This document shows positions 38,701 to 46,429 of a stretch of 64,000 bases of DNA, piece after piece. Under the pieces are notes generated by a model. That model was not told the origin of the DNA. It made no database searches and saw nothing but the letters and a program-made list of their open reading frames with translations. Made by a program: the position numbers and the translations under genes. How positions within the stretch are numbered: the stretch's first letter is position 1; every line of letters starts with the position of its first letter. This stretch comes from Streptomyces acidiscabies (GTDB taxonomy: Bacteria; Actinomycetota; Actinomycetes; Streptomycetales; Streptomycetaceae). The stretch lies in NCBI RefSeq assembly GCF_020010905.1, contig NZ_JAGJBY010000001.1:5042001-5106000 (forward strand). Reading direction: 5' to 3'.

Positions 38701-40568
38701 CAGGACGAACGCCATAACCCTCCCAGACGGCGGCAAGGGAGACCATCACCGCCCAGAGGACCGGCTGAACCACATCGACGCGGTCCAACTCCCTGCCGTC
38801 CCGCAGCACTTCAGTCAGCGACCAGCCCACATGAGGCGCAAGGGCCTGCTCGCACTCCGCGATCCGATCTGCGAACACCGGCGACTCGTCCAGGAGTTGG
38901 GCCCCCATCCCCACCCACTGCGACCCCTGCCCGGGAAACACCAGCACCGGCCCGGGGCCAATGTCCCCGGCCACCCCCGACACCATGTCCCCGTCCACGA
39001 TCACGGCCCGGTGCTCGAACACCGACCGCGCCGTAACCAGCGACCACCCCACTTCGACCGCCGAAGCCTCCAACTCCCCCACCCGCCGCACCTGCACCCA
39101 ACGCCCCCGAACTCCGCGCCGACACCACCCACGGCACCACCCCCGACACCTCACCACCCGACACCCCCGCCCCCTCAACCGAAGGCGCCTCCTCAAGAAT
39201 CAGATGCGCATTAGTCCCCGAGAACCCGAACGACGACACCCCAGCCCGTCGAACCCGCTCCCCACGCCCCCACTCCACCCCCTCCGTGAGCAACCGCACC
39301 CCACTCCCGTCCCACTCCACATGCCCCGAAGGCACCCCGACATGGAGGATCGGCGGCAGCACCTCGTGCTGAAGCGCCAGCACCGTCTTGATCACCCCGG
39401 CAACCCCCGCCGCGATCTGCGTATGCCCGATGTTGGACTTCACGGCACCGACCCACAGGGGCCGTTCGGCAGGCCGCCCCCGTCCGTAGGCGGCGATGAG
39501 AGCCCCCGCCTCGATGGGGTCGCCGAGGACGGTCCCGGTGCCGTGTGCCTCGACGGCGTCGATGTCCTCGGGAGACAGCCCGGCATCGGCCAGCGCCGCC
39601 CGGATGACGCGTTCCTGGGAGGGCCCGTTGGGTGCGGTGAGCCCGTTCGAGGCGCCGTCCTGGTTCACCGCCGATCCCCGGATCACGGCGAGGACGTCGT
39701 GCCCGTTGCGCCGGGCGTCGGAGAGGCGTTCGAGGAGGAGTACGCCGGTTCCCTCGGCCATCCCCATGCCGTCGCTGTGCGCGGAGAACGGTTTGCACCG
39801 TCCGTCGGGTGCGAGGCCGCGCAGTTCGCTGAAGCCGATCAGCGGCGCGGGTGTGGCCATGACGTACGTGCCGCCCGCGAGGGCCAGCGCGCATTCCTCG
39901 GTGCGCAGCGACCGTACGGCGAGGTGAAGGGAGACGAGCGAGGACGAGCACGCGGTGTCGACCGTGACCGCCGGGCCTTCGAGGCCGAGGGTGTAGGCGA
40001 CGCGTCCGGAGGTGACGCTGCCGGAGTTGCCGATGGTGAGGTAGCCGGTCGTGCCGTCGGGGACCTCGACGTCGCCGAACGCGTAGTCGAGGCCGTCGCA
40101 GCCGATGAAGGTGCTCGTGTCGCTGCCGCGCAGGGTCAGCGGGTCGATGCCGGCGCGTTCGATGGCCTCCCACGCCGTCTCCAGGGCGAGCCGCTGCTGG
40201 GGGGCCATGGTGAGGGCCTCGCTGGGGCCGATGCCGAAGAACGCCGCGTCGAAGCCGCCGACGTCCTGGACGAAGCCGCCTTCACGGACGTAGCTGGTGC
40301 CGGTGGACTCGGGGTCGGGGTCGTAGAGCGCGTCGAGGTCCCAGTCGCGGTCGCCGGGCAGGGGAGTGACGGCGTCCCCGCCCGTGGCGACCAGGTCCCA
40401 CAGGTCCTCGGGGGAGCGGATGCCGCCCGGCAGTCGGCAGGCCATGCCGATGACCGCGATCGGCTCGTGGCCCGCCGCTTCGAGGTCGTGCAGCCGGTGT
40501 TCCGTACGCCGCAGGTCGGCTGTGACCCGCTTGAGGTACTCCAGGAGCTTCTCTTCGGTGTGCGCCAT
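35798..40568 (-). CDS. Unimodular type I PKS KS-AT-KR-ACP, interrupted by a frameshift
   Basis: The gene starts at ATG 40568 with docking helix MAHTEEKLLEYLKRV. The KS is complete (Cys near 207, EAHGTGT, KSNIGH). Near 39095-39100 the frame breaks. The downstream frame continues with AT (GHSQGE, YASH, methylmalonyl-CoA), an A1-type KR (no LDD, WGSGQQGAY), ACP (FQELGFDSL) and a docking tail ending at 35798. The total length is one base over a multiple of three. Against the matching linker at 34261-34280, this copy is two bases short (GCACCC where the other copy has GTTCCTCC). As written, translation would stop near 38811 and give only a KS protein. Either the gene is truly inactivated or the sequence has a local error. 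If intact, the module would add propionate with a hydroxyl group. Confidence 0.88.
39095..39100 (-). other. Frameshift site (net 2-bp deletion) in PKS linker
   Basis: The otherwise near-identical KS-AT linker of the neighbouring PKS (34240-34320) reads acctgttcctccaacg, while here it reads acctgcacccaacg. Codon structure is conserved on both sides, but in different frames. Confidence 0.85.
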
Positions 40569-40745
40569 CCCGATCCTCTGCTCAGGGCAGGTGGGGCCTG
40601 TCTGACGGCAGAGTTGTCGACGCCGCTAAAGCGCCTCTAAGACTCGTAAAACCCGGCTGTCGTCCGGCGCGCGGTGTCTTAGCGGCGCTTAAGCGGTCGG
40701 TGTGAGGGTGCGGTGGTCGGTTCGGACGATGGGAGACGAGACGCG
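40569..40745. promoter_or_regulatory. Divergent promoter region between PKS operon and P450
   Basis: 177 bp without a gene. It contains CGCCGCTAA (40621-40629) and its exact inverse TTAGCGGCG (40679-40687). On the left arm, CTAA cores recur at an 11-bp step (40626 and 40637), with a looser GTAAAA near 40646. The right arm read on the other strand gives GCTTAAG and CGCTAAG about 10 bp apart. Repeats spaced by one helical turn are typical of SARP operators, and a SARP gene lies 1.3 kb away. This assignment is inference. Confidence 0.5.
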
Positions 40746-41966
40746 ATGTCCCTCACGGAGAGCACGTCGGCGGCCACGGTGCCCGACCTGGTCGACCCCT
40801 CGTTCTGGGCCCGGCCCTACGACGAACGCGTGGCGCTGTTCGAGGAGTTGCGGGCGCTGCCGCAGCCGGCGTTCGTCCGGCAGCAGTTGCCCGGGGTGCC
40901 GTGGGCGCTCGGCTACCGGGCGCTGGTGAAGTACGCCGACATCGTCGAGGTGAGCCGACGCCCGCAGGACTTCTCCTCGCAGGGTGCGACCAGCATCGTG
41001 GGGATGCCGCCGGAGCTGGACGAGTACTACGGCTCGATGATCAACATGGACAATCCGGAGCACGCCCGGCTCCGGCGTATCGTCTCCGCCTCCTTCGGCC
41101 GCGCGACGGTCCCCGAACTGGAGGCGCGGGCCACCCGGATCGCCCGCGGCATCATCCGTGACCTGGTGGAGCGCGGGCCGGGTGACTTCGTACGGCCCGT
41201 CGCCGCGGAGATGCCGATCGCCGTGCTCGGCGACATGATGGGCCTGCCCGAGGAGGACCACGACCTCCTCTTCGACCTGTCCAACAAGATCGTGGAACCC
41301 GCCGGCGGGGAAGCGGTCGTCGAGGCGTCGCGCCGGCTGGGCGACTACATCGCCCAGCTCCGTGAGGACCGGCTCGCCCACCCGCGCGCCGACGTGATCA
41401 CGAAGCTGGTGCGGGTGCAGGCGGACGGCGAGTACCTGAACCGGCAGGAACTCGTGTCGTTCTTCATCCTGCTCGTCATCGCCGGCATGGAGACCACCCG
41501 CAACGCGATCTCGCACGCGCTGGTCCTGCTGACCGAGCACCCTGAGCAACGGCGGCTGCTCCTCGCGGACTTCGACCGGTACGCGAAGGGAGCGGTGGAG
41601 GAGGTCCTCAGGGTCTCCACGCCCATCAACTGGATGCGGCGGGTCGCGGCCCGGGACTGCGAGATGAACGGGCACCGGTTCCGCAAGGGCGACCGGCTCT
41701 TCCTGTTCTACTGGTCGGCGAACCGGGACGCGAGCGTCTTCCCCGACCCGTACCGCTTCGACATCACGCGCGGATCGAACGCGCACCTGACGTTCGGCGC
41801 GGTCGGCCCGCACGTCTGTCTCGGCGCCCACCTCGCCCGGCTGGAGATCACGGTGCTGTACCGGGAACTGCTCGCCGCGCTGCCGGAGATCCGCGCCGTG
41901 GGGCAGCCGCACCGCCTGGACTCCAGCTTCATCGAGGGCATCAAGCAGGTCAGGTGCGCGTTCTGA
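40746..41966 (+). CDS. Cytochrome P450 monooxygenase
   Basis: 406 residues from the ATG at 40746, with GGGAG about 10 nt upstream. An in-frame GTG at 40713 is less likely. The I-helix shows AGMETT, the K-helix EEVLR, and the heme-binding loop FGAVGPHVCLG with the cysteine ligand. The spacing resembles CYP125/CYP142-type bacterial P450s. It is transcribed away from the leftward PKS operon from a shared intergenic region. Polyether clusters commonly carry P450s that hydroxylate the finished ionophore skeleton, so late tailoring is the likely job. The substrate cannot be read from sequence. Confidence 0.93.
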   Translation: MSLTESTSAATVPDLVDPSFWARPYDERVALFEELRALPQPAFVRQQLPGVPWALGYRALVKYADIVEVSRRPQDFSSQGATSIVGMPPELDEYYGSMINMDNPEHARLRRIVSASFGRATVPELEARATRIARGIIRDLVERGPGDFVRPVAAEMPIAVLGDMMGLPEEDHDLLFDLSNKIVEPAGGEAVVEASRRLGDYIAQLREDRLAHPRADVITKLVRVQADGEYLNRQELVSFFILLVIAGMETTRNAISHALVLLTEHPEQRRLLLADFDRYAKGAVEEVLRVSTPINWMRRVAARDCEMNGHRFRKGDRLFLFYWSANRDASVFPDPYRFDITRGSNAHLTFGAVGPHVCLGAHLARLEITVLYRELLAALPEIRAVGQPHRLDSSFIEGIKQVRCAF

Positions 41967-41971
41967 GCGTG

Positions 41972-42016
41972 CCGCGGCTCCGCACACCGCGCGGCGCGTG
42001 ATGTGCGGAGCCGCGG
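41972..42016. terminator. Strong bidirectional terminator
   Basis: CCGCGGCTCCGCACA at 41972-41986 is exactly inverted at 42002-42016, giving a perfect 15-bp stem with a 15-nt loop. It sits between the stop of the P450 and the stop of the convergent SARP gene, which it touches. Confidence 0.88.
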
Positions 42017-42811
42017 TCAGCGACCGGACACGACCGGCGTCGCCATGAGGCGCCGGTCTCCGGCGAGGATGGCGCGCTGGAGGTCCTGGAGCGGGCGTCC
42101 TGGCTCCAGGCCCAGTTCGTCGTTGAGGGTCTTGCGGACCGACTGGTAGACCTTGAGGGCGTCGGCCTGCCGCTCGGAGCGGTAGAGGGCCAGCATGAGC
42201 TGGCGGTAGAACGATTCACGCATGGGGTTCTCGGCGGTGAGGGCGTAGAGCATGCCCACGGCCTCGCGGTGGCGGCCGAGCCGGAGCCGGCATTCGGCGA
42301 GCATCTCCTGGCACTCCAGCCGGACTTCGGCCAGCCAGGTGGTGAACCCGTCGATGATGGGGCCGTTGGCCGCGGGTCCGCTGCCGCCGTGCCCGAGGGC
42401 CGGTCCGCGCCACAGGCCGAGCGCCGTCTCGAACTGGGCGGCGGCCCGGTCGAGGCGTTCCTCCCGGAGCAACGACCTTCCTCTGTCGACGAGTTGAGGG
42501 AAGAGGTGGGCGTCGATCTCGTCGTGCCCCGTGCGCAGGACGTAGCCCGGCGCGCGGGTCTCGACGTGACTGTCTCCGCTGCACCGGGACCGGAGGAGCT
42601 TGCGGAGCTGGGAGATGTACACGTGCAGTCCGGCGGTGGCGCGCCGGGGCAGGTCCTCGCCCCACAGCTCCAGCATGAGCTGGTCCAGGGAGACGACCTG
42701 GTCGGCTCTGATGAGGAGGACGGAGAGCACGATCTCGACCTTGCGCGCGTTGATCGTGGAGTACTTGTTGTCGTCGACGATGCGGAGGGGGCCCAGGATC
42801 TCGTACCTCAC
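42017..42811 (-). CDS. SARP-family transcriptional activator
   Basis: 264 residues from a GTG that overlaps the stop of the thioesterase gene (GTGA at 42811-42808). The N-terminal winged-helix DNA-binding domain begins RYEILGPLRIVDD and includes LMLELWGEDLPRRATAGLHV. The bacterial transcriptional activator (BTAD) domain follows, with FYRQLMLALYRSERQADAL and LNDELGLEPGRPLQDL. Length and domain order are those of small SARPs such as ActII-ORF4, which bind heptamer repeats at 11-bp steps. Direct repeats with that spacing occur at 43849-43867 and near 40626-40640. No in-frame TTA codon was noticed. Confidence 0.94.
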   Translation of the reverse strand: MRYEILGPLRIVDDNKYSTINARKVEIVLSVLLIRADQVVSLDQLMLELWGEDLPRRATAGLHVYISQLRKLLRSRCSGDSHVETRAPGYVLRTGHDEIDAHLFPQLVDRGRSLLREERLDRAAAQFETALGLWRGPALGHGGSGPAANGPIIDGFTTWLAEVRLECQEMLAECRLRLGRHREAVGMLYALTAENPMRESFYRQLMLALYRSERQADALKVYQSVRKTLNDELGLEPGRPLQDLQRAILAGDRRLMATPVVSGR

Positions 42812-43584
42812 TGGCGGCTCCCCCTCACGGCTTCGGAACGGGTGAGGGCCTTCGCGACGATGTCGGTCACCTCGTGGCGGCGGCTGTCGAGGTAGAAGTG
42901 GCCGCCGGGCAGGACCCTGAGGTCGAAGGGTCCCGTGGTGTGCTCGCGCCAGGCGGCGACGTCGTCGCGGGGGGCCTGGGGGTCGCTGTCGCCGACGAGG
43001 GCGGTGACCGGGCAGCGGAGCGGTGGTGAGGGGGTCCACCGATACGTCTCGGTCGCCCGGTAGTCGTTGCGGACGATCGGGAGGATGTCGGCGAGGAGTT
43101 CCTCGTCGTCGAGGAAGACCGGGTTGGTGCCGCCGGCGCGGCGGAGTTCGGCGGCGAGGCCGGTGTCGTCGAGGAGGTGGACGGTGCCGGGGTGGAAGCG
43201 GGACGGTGCGCGGCGTCCGGACACGAAGAGCCGGTCGGGTGCGGGGATCCGGTGGGCGACCTCGAAGGCGAGGGCGGCGCCCATGCTGTGTCCGAAGAGG
43301 GCGAGCGGACGGTCGAGGTAGGGGGCGAGCGCGGTGGTGACGCGGTCGGCGAGTTCGGGGACGTTGTCGATGAGGGGCTCTCTGCGCCGGTCCTGTCGTC
43401 CGGGGTACTGGACGGCGAGGATTTCCGTCGCGGGGGTGAGCGCGGGGGACTGTGCGAAGGCGTGGTAATAGCTGGCGGAACCGCCGGCGTGGGGGAAACA
43501 GACCAGGCGTACCTCGGGTTCCGGGTGCGGCCGGAAGCGTCGTATCCATAGGTCCGGGAGATCTTTTGGCGAGGGGGCAGGCAA
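42808..43584 (-). CDS. Type II thioesterase (alpha/beta hydrolase)
   Basis: 258 residues. The start is a TTG at 43584, supported by AAGGG seven bases upstream; no ATG or GTG fits. Family marks are FPHAGGSASYY, the nucleophile elbow GHSMGAALAFE with Ser near 98, an Asp in GDSDPQAP, and His in GGHFYL. Type II thioesterases clear stalled or mis-primed acyl groups from PKS carrier proteins. Coupling to the SARP gene by a 4-bp overlap means both are made together. It is a discrete protein, not the chain-releasing domain, and is less like the MonCII-type polyether-releasing hydrolase. Confidence 0.93.
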   Translation of the reverse strand: MPAPSPKDLPDLWIRRFRPHPEPEVRLVCFPHAGGSASYYHAFAQSPALTPATEILAVQYPGRQDRRREPLIDNVPELADRVTTALAPYLDRPLALFGHSMGAALAFEVAHRIPAPDRLFVSGRRAPSRFHPGTVHLLDDTGLAAELRRAGGTNPVFLDDEELLADILPIVRNDYRATETYRWTPSPPLRCPVTALVGDSDPQAPRDDVAAWREHTTGPFDLRVLPGGHFYLDSRRHEVTDIVAKALTRSEAVRGSRQ

Positions 43585-43752
43585 GACTATTCCCTTCTCC
43601 GGATAAGTGACAAGGGAACCGCCACATGTCGATCATCGTCGACCAGTTGCGGCAGGTGCCGAATAAGCACCGACCATCATGCAGGGTCACAGTTCAAACG
43701 GCAACGAGGTGCCGGGTCCTACTGGGCGGAATAAGACATTCCAGTGGCCTTC

Positions 43753-43766
43753 CGTCATAAATGACG
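43753..43766. promoter_or_regulatory. Palindromic candidate operator
   Basis: CGTCATAAATGACG is a perfect 6-bp inverted repeat with an AA centre, in AT-richer intergenic DNA upstream of the TEII-SARP operon. The size and symmetry suit a dimeric repressor or activator. Which protein would bind is unknown. Confidence 0.4.
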
Positions 43767-43848
43767 TGTGACCGGTCGGCTTTTCTGGCCTATTGATCCG
43801 GGTCGAATTGAGGGAATGGCGATGCGTTCGTCTCCCGGCCTGACCGGG

Positions 43849-43867
43849 TGTGAAGGTTCTGTGAAGG
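43849..43867 (+). promoter_or_regulatory. Candidate SARP operator, TGTGAAGG direct repeats
   Basis: TGTGAAGG at 43849-43856 and again at 43860-43867 gives an exact 11-bp period, about 100 bp before the ligase start codon. SARPs bind heptamer-like direct repeats one helical turn apart, and the SARP gene is about 1 kb away. Binding is inferred. Confidence 0.55.
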
Positions 43868-43964
43868 ATGGGAGGGGTGGGAAGTGGCCGGATCCGTTCA
43901 GTGCGCCGCCGCCCCGCAGGGGTACCCGCCACTCCCCGAAGGAACAGGGAAGGAGCGAGAGACG

Positions 43965-45335
43965 ATGACAGAGAACACCCTGTGGCTGGATCTGGACGCC
44001 CGCCGGGCACGCGGGCAGGGCCCGGACGCCATCGCCCGCCGGCAGCGCGAACGGCTGGCGCGGACCGTGGCCCACGCCCGCTCCGCGTCGCCGTACTACC
44101 GCGAGCTGTACCGCCACCTGCCCGAGCACGTCGCCACCACACGAGCACTCCCCGTCACCGGCAAACAGGAGCTGACCGAACACTTCGACGACTGGGCCAC
44201 CGACCGCGAGATCACCGCCGACAAGGTCCGCGCCTTCACCGACGACCCCGACCGGATCGGCCGCCGCTTCCTCGGCCGCTACCTGGTCGCCACCACCTCG
44301 GGCACCAGCGGCCGACGCGGCGTGTTCGTCCTCGACGACCGCTGCCTGCACGTCGGCTCCGCGGTCCTCTCCGCCGCCCTCACCTCCTGGCTGGGCCCCC
44401 GCGACCTCGCCAGGGCCGCCCTGCGCCGCGGCCGTTTCGCCCAGCTCGTCGCCACCGAGGGCCACTACGTCGGATACGCGAGCTACTCCCGCACCCGCAG
44501 GGAAGGCGGCCTGCGCGGCAAACTCGTCCGCGCCTTCTCCGTCCACGAACCGACCGAGCGCCTGGCCGCCGAACTCGACGCCTACCGGCCCGCCTTCGTC
44601 ATCGGCGCCGCCGGCACGATCATGCTGCTCGCCGCCGAACAGGAAGCCGGCCGCCTCCACCTCGACCCGGTCCTCGTCCAGCCCGCCGGCGAGACCCTGT
44701 CCACCGCCGACACCGACCGCATCGCCCGGGCCTTCCACGCCCCCGTACACATGGCGTACAGCGCCACCGAGTGCATCTACCTCAGCTACACCTGCGCCGA
44801 CGGCTGGTACCACCTCAACGCCGACTGGGCCGTCCTCGAACCCGTCGACGCCGACCACCGCCCCACCCCGCCCGGCGAGTTCTCCCACACCGTGCTGCTC
44901 ACCAACCTCGCCAACCGCGTCCAGCCGGTCATCCGCTACGACCTCGGCGACAGCGTCATGCTCCGCCCCGACCCCTGCCCCTGCGGCAGCCCCCTGCCCG
45001 CGCTCCGCGTCCGAGGCCGCTCCGGCGACATCCTCACCTTCCCCACCGGCCGGGGAGCCGACGTACGCCTCTCCCCCCTCGCCCTGAGCAGCCTCTTCGA
45101 CCGGGTCCCCGGCATCGAGCTCTTCCAGGTCGAACAGACCGCCCCGACCACCCTGCGCGTCCGCCTGGAGACGGCCCCCGGCGCCGACGCGGACACCGTC
45201 TGGCGGACCTCCCGCGACGAGCTGACCCGCCTCCTCGCCGACAACCGCCTCGACGACGTCACCGTGGAACGCGCCGACGAACCACCCCACCAGACCCCCG
45301 GCGGCAAGTACCGCACGGTCGTCCCCCTGGACTGA
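43965..45335 (+). CDS. PaaK/CapK-like adenylate-forming enzyme (acyl-CoA ligase family)
   Basis: 456 residues from ATG 43965, preceded by AAGGAG. The phosphate-binding loop TTSGTSGRRGVF lies near 109-120. YSATECIYLSY near 266 and the ATP/ribose region RYDLGDSVMLRPDPCPCGSPLP near 325 match the phenylacetate-CoA ligase/CapK branch, including the CPCG cysteine motif. Such enzymes activate an aryl or acyl acid as an adenylate and usually transfer it to CoA or a carrier protein. It faces the lipase/CCR/KS-CLF/AT-ACP genes and ends 6 bp from the lipase stop. It may supply a starter acid or load the free ACP. The substrate is unknown. Confidence 0.88.
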   Translation: MTENTLWLDLDARRARGQGPDAIARRQRERLARTVAHARSASPYYRELYRHLPEHVATTRALPVTGKQELTEHFDDWATDREITADKVRAFTDDPDRIGRRFLGRYLVATTSGTSGRRGVFVLDDRCLHVGSAVLSAALTSWLGPRDLARAALRRGRFAQLVATEGHYVGYASYSRTRREGGLRGKLVRAFSVHEPTERLAAELDAYRPAFVIGAAGTIMLLAAEQEAGRLHLDPVLVQPAGETLSTADTDRIARAFHAPVHMAYSATECIYLSYTCADGWYHLNADWAVLEPVDADHRPTPPGEFSHTVLLTNLANRVQPVIRYDLGDSVMLRPDPCPCGSPLPALRVRGRSGDILTFPTGRGADVRLSPLALSSLFDRVPGIELFQVEQTAPTTLRVRLETAPGADADTVWRTSRDELTRLLADNRLDDVTVERADEPPHQTPGGKYRTVVPLD

Positions 45336-45341
45336 CCCCGC

Positions 45342-46316
45342 TCACCTCGCGTACGGCCGCAACGGCGGCTCCTCGGCCGCCCACGGCCTGCTGCGCACCA
45401 GGATCTCGACGGGGAACGCCAGGAAACCCGGCAGCGCCGCCACCGCCTCCGCCGTGTTCAACGGCATGACCAGCCGCGCACAGTCCGCGGAACCGACCCG
45501 GGCCGCATCCGCCGGACCCGGATGCCCGATCGCGTCGGCGACCAGGTCGTAGCTCACCTGATCGACCGCCATGGCGACATGGCCCGGCCACGGCCGCCCG
45601 GGACACACGTCCTGGACCCCGATCCGCGTGGCACCCGGCAGCACCGGGGGACCTCCGTCGGCCACCACCGACTCGTCCGCCGTCGAATAGACCGTGGTGT
45701 ACGAGGGACCGGCGGGCATCGGCGTGCCGTTCGCGGTCAGCGCCCTCGACCAGTTCGAGTCACGCGCGAACTGGAACACCGACGCCGGACACCCCGTCAC
45801 CCCGCCCAGCGGCAGACATCCACTCGCGAGCCGGGTCCCCTGGAACGGAGCACCCAGCGTCACCGCGTCGTCCACCTTCCCCGCCAGATCGGGCCAGAAC
45901 CGCAGCGCCCACGCCACCAGCAGCCCGCCCTGACTGTGCCCGACCAGGTCGACCTTGCGGCCCGTGCGCTCCTCGATCACCCGCACCGCGTACACCACGT
46001 ACTCGACGGACTCCTGCATGTCCCGCAGACCACGCCCCGGCGGATCGACCCAACATGACGGATGCCCGGCCCTTTTCAGCTCGGCCGCATAGTTCCAGGC
46101 GAAGTTCTCGTACCCTGTGAGGCCGGTGGCCGGAACAAACAGGACGGTGGGACCGTCGCCGCCATCGGGTTCACAGTGCAGCGCCGCCGCGAGTTCGGCC
46201 ACCGGCGTTTCCAGAGGCGGTGACAGATCGCTGTCCGCGCGCGCGACGGGCGTCGAGAAAACAGCCAAGGACAGGATCGCAGCCGCGAGACGGCCGACCG
46301 CCGGGATAAACCGCAC
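45342..46316 (-). CDS. Secreted CalB-like lipase/esterase
   Basis: A 324-residue alpha/beta hydrolase. The GTG at 46316 has GGAGG five bases upstream and opens a signal peptide (RFIPAVGRLAAAILSLAVF, cleavage likely after ARA near 27). Features match Candida antarctica lipase B-type enzymes: FVPATGLTGYENF, PSCWVDPP, GHSQGGLLVAW (Ser), YSTADESVV (Asp), a His in GHVAMAVDQVSYD, and the C-terminal LRPYAR. It is predicted to be exported. It sits between the ligase and the CCR operon, pointing the same way as the latter. It might release or transacylate a lipid or polyketide ester outside the cell, or be an unrelated passenger. Confidence 0.88.
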   Translation of the reverse strand: MRFIPAVGRLAAAILSLAVFSTPVARADSDLSPPLETPVAELAAALHCEPDGGDGPTVLFVPATGLTGYENFAWNYAAELKRAGHPSCWVDPPGRGLRDMQESVEYVVYAVRVIEERTGRKVDLVGHSQGGLLVAWALRFWPDLAGKVDDAVTLGAPFQGTRLASGCLPLGGVTGCPASVFQFARDSNWSRALTANGTPMPAGPSYTTVYSTADESVVADGGPPVLPGATRIGVQDVCPGRPWPGHVAMAVDQVSYDLVADAIGHPGPADAARVGSADCARLVMPLNTAEAVAALPGFLAFPVEILVRSRPWAAEEPPLRPYAR

Positions 46317-46393
46317 ACGAACCTCCGACAACGAGAATACGAAAACCCGGCAAGAGGCCTCGCGGGATTTTCTCCTACGACACCGATAACGCC

Positions 46394-46429
46394 GACGGCG
46401 AATTCCGGACCGGCCCGGAAAACGCCGTC
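46394..46429 (-). terminator. Probable terminator of the AT-ACP/KS-CLF/CCR operon
   Basis: GACGGCG (46394-46400) pairs with CGCCGTC (46423-46429), with an inner TTCCGG/CCGGAA pair, making a long nearly continuous hairpin. It starts at the CCR stop codon on the minus strand. Confidence 0.7.

Larger units (their letters stand above)
43585..43964. promoter_or_regulatory. Divergent regulatory region between TEII-SARP and the ligase gene
   Basis: A 380-bp gap with lower GC than its surroundings and no plausible gene. It holds a palindrome CGTCAT-AA-ATGACG (43753-43766) and two perfect copies of TGTGAAGG exactly 11 bp apart (43849 and 43860). Both strands must carry promoters here. The AAGGAG site at 43950 belongs to the downstream ligase gene. 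Confidence 0.65.

Noticed and set aside
39080..39120. Programmed ribosomal frameshift in the PKS
   Set aside because: No slippery heptamer or downstream structure is apparent, and the related linker at 34261 is in frame. A deletion or sequencing error is simpler.
40713..40745. Upstream GTG start for the cluster P450
   Set aside because: The added residues are not typical of the family, and the ATG at 40746 has better spacing from GGGAG.
43585..43964. Possible small gene or RNA in the intergenic region
   Set aside because: No frame with a ribosome site and streptomycete codon bias was found, and no tRNA-like fold was noticed.
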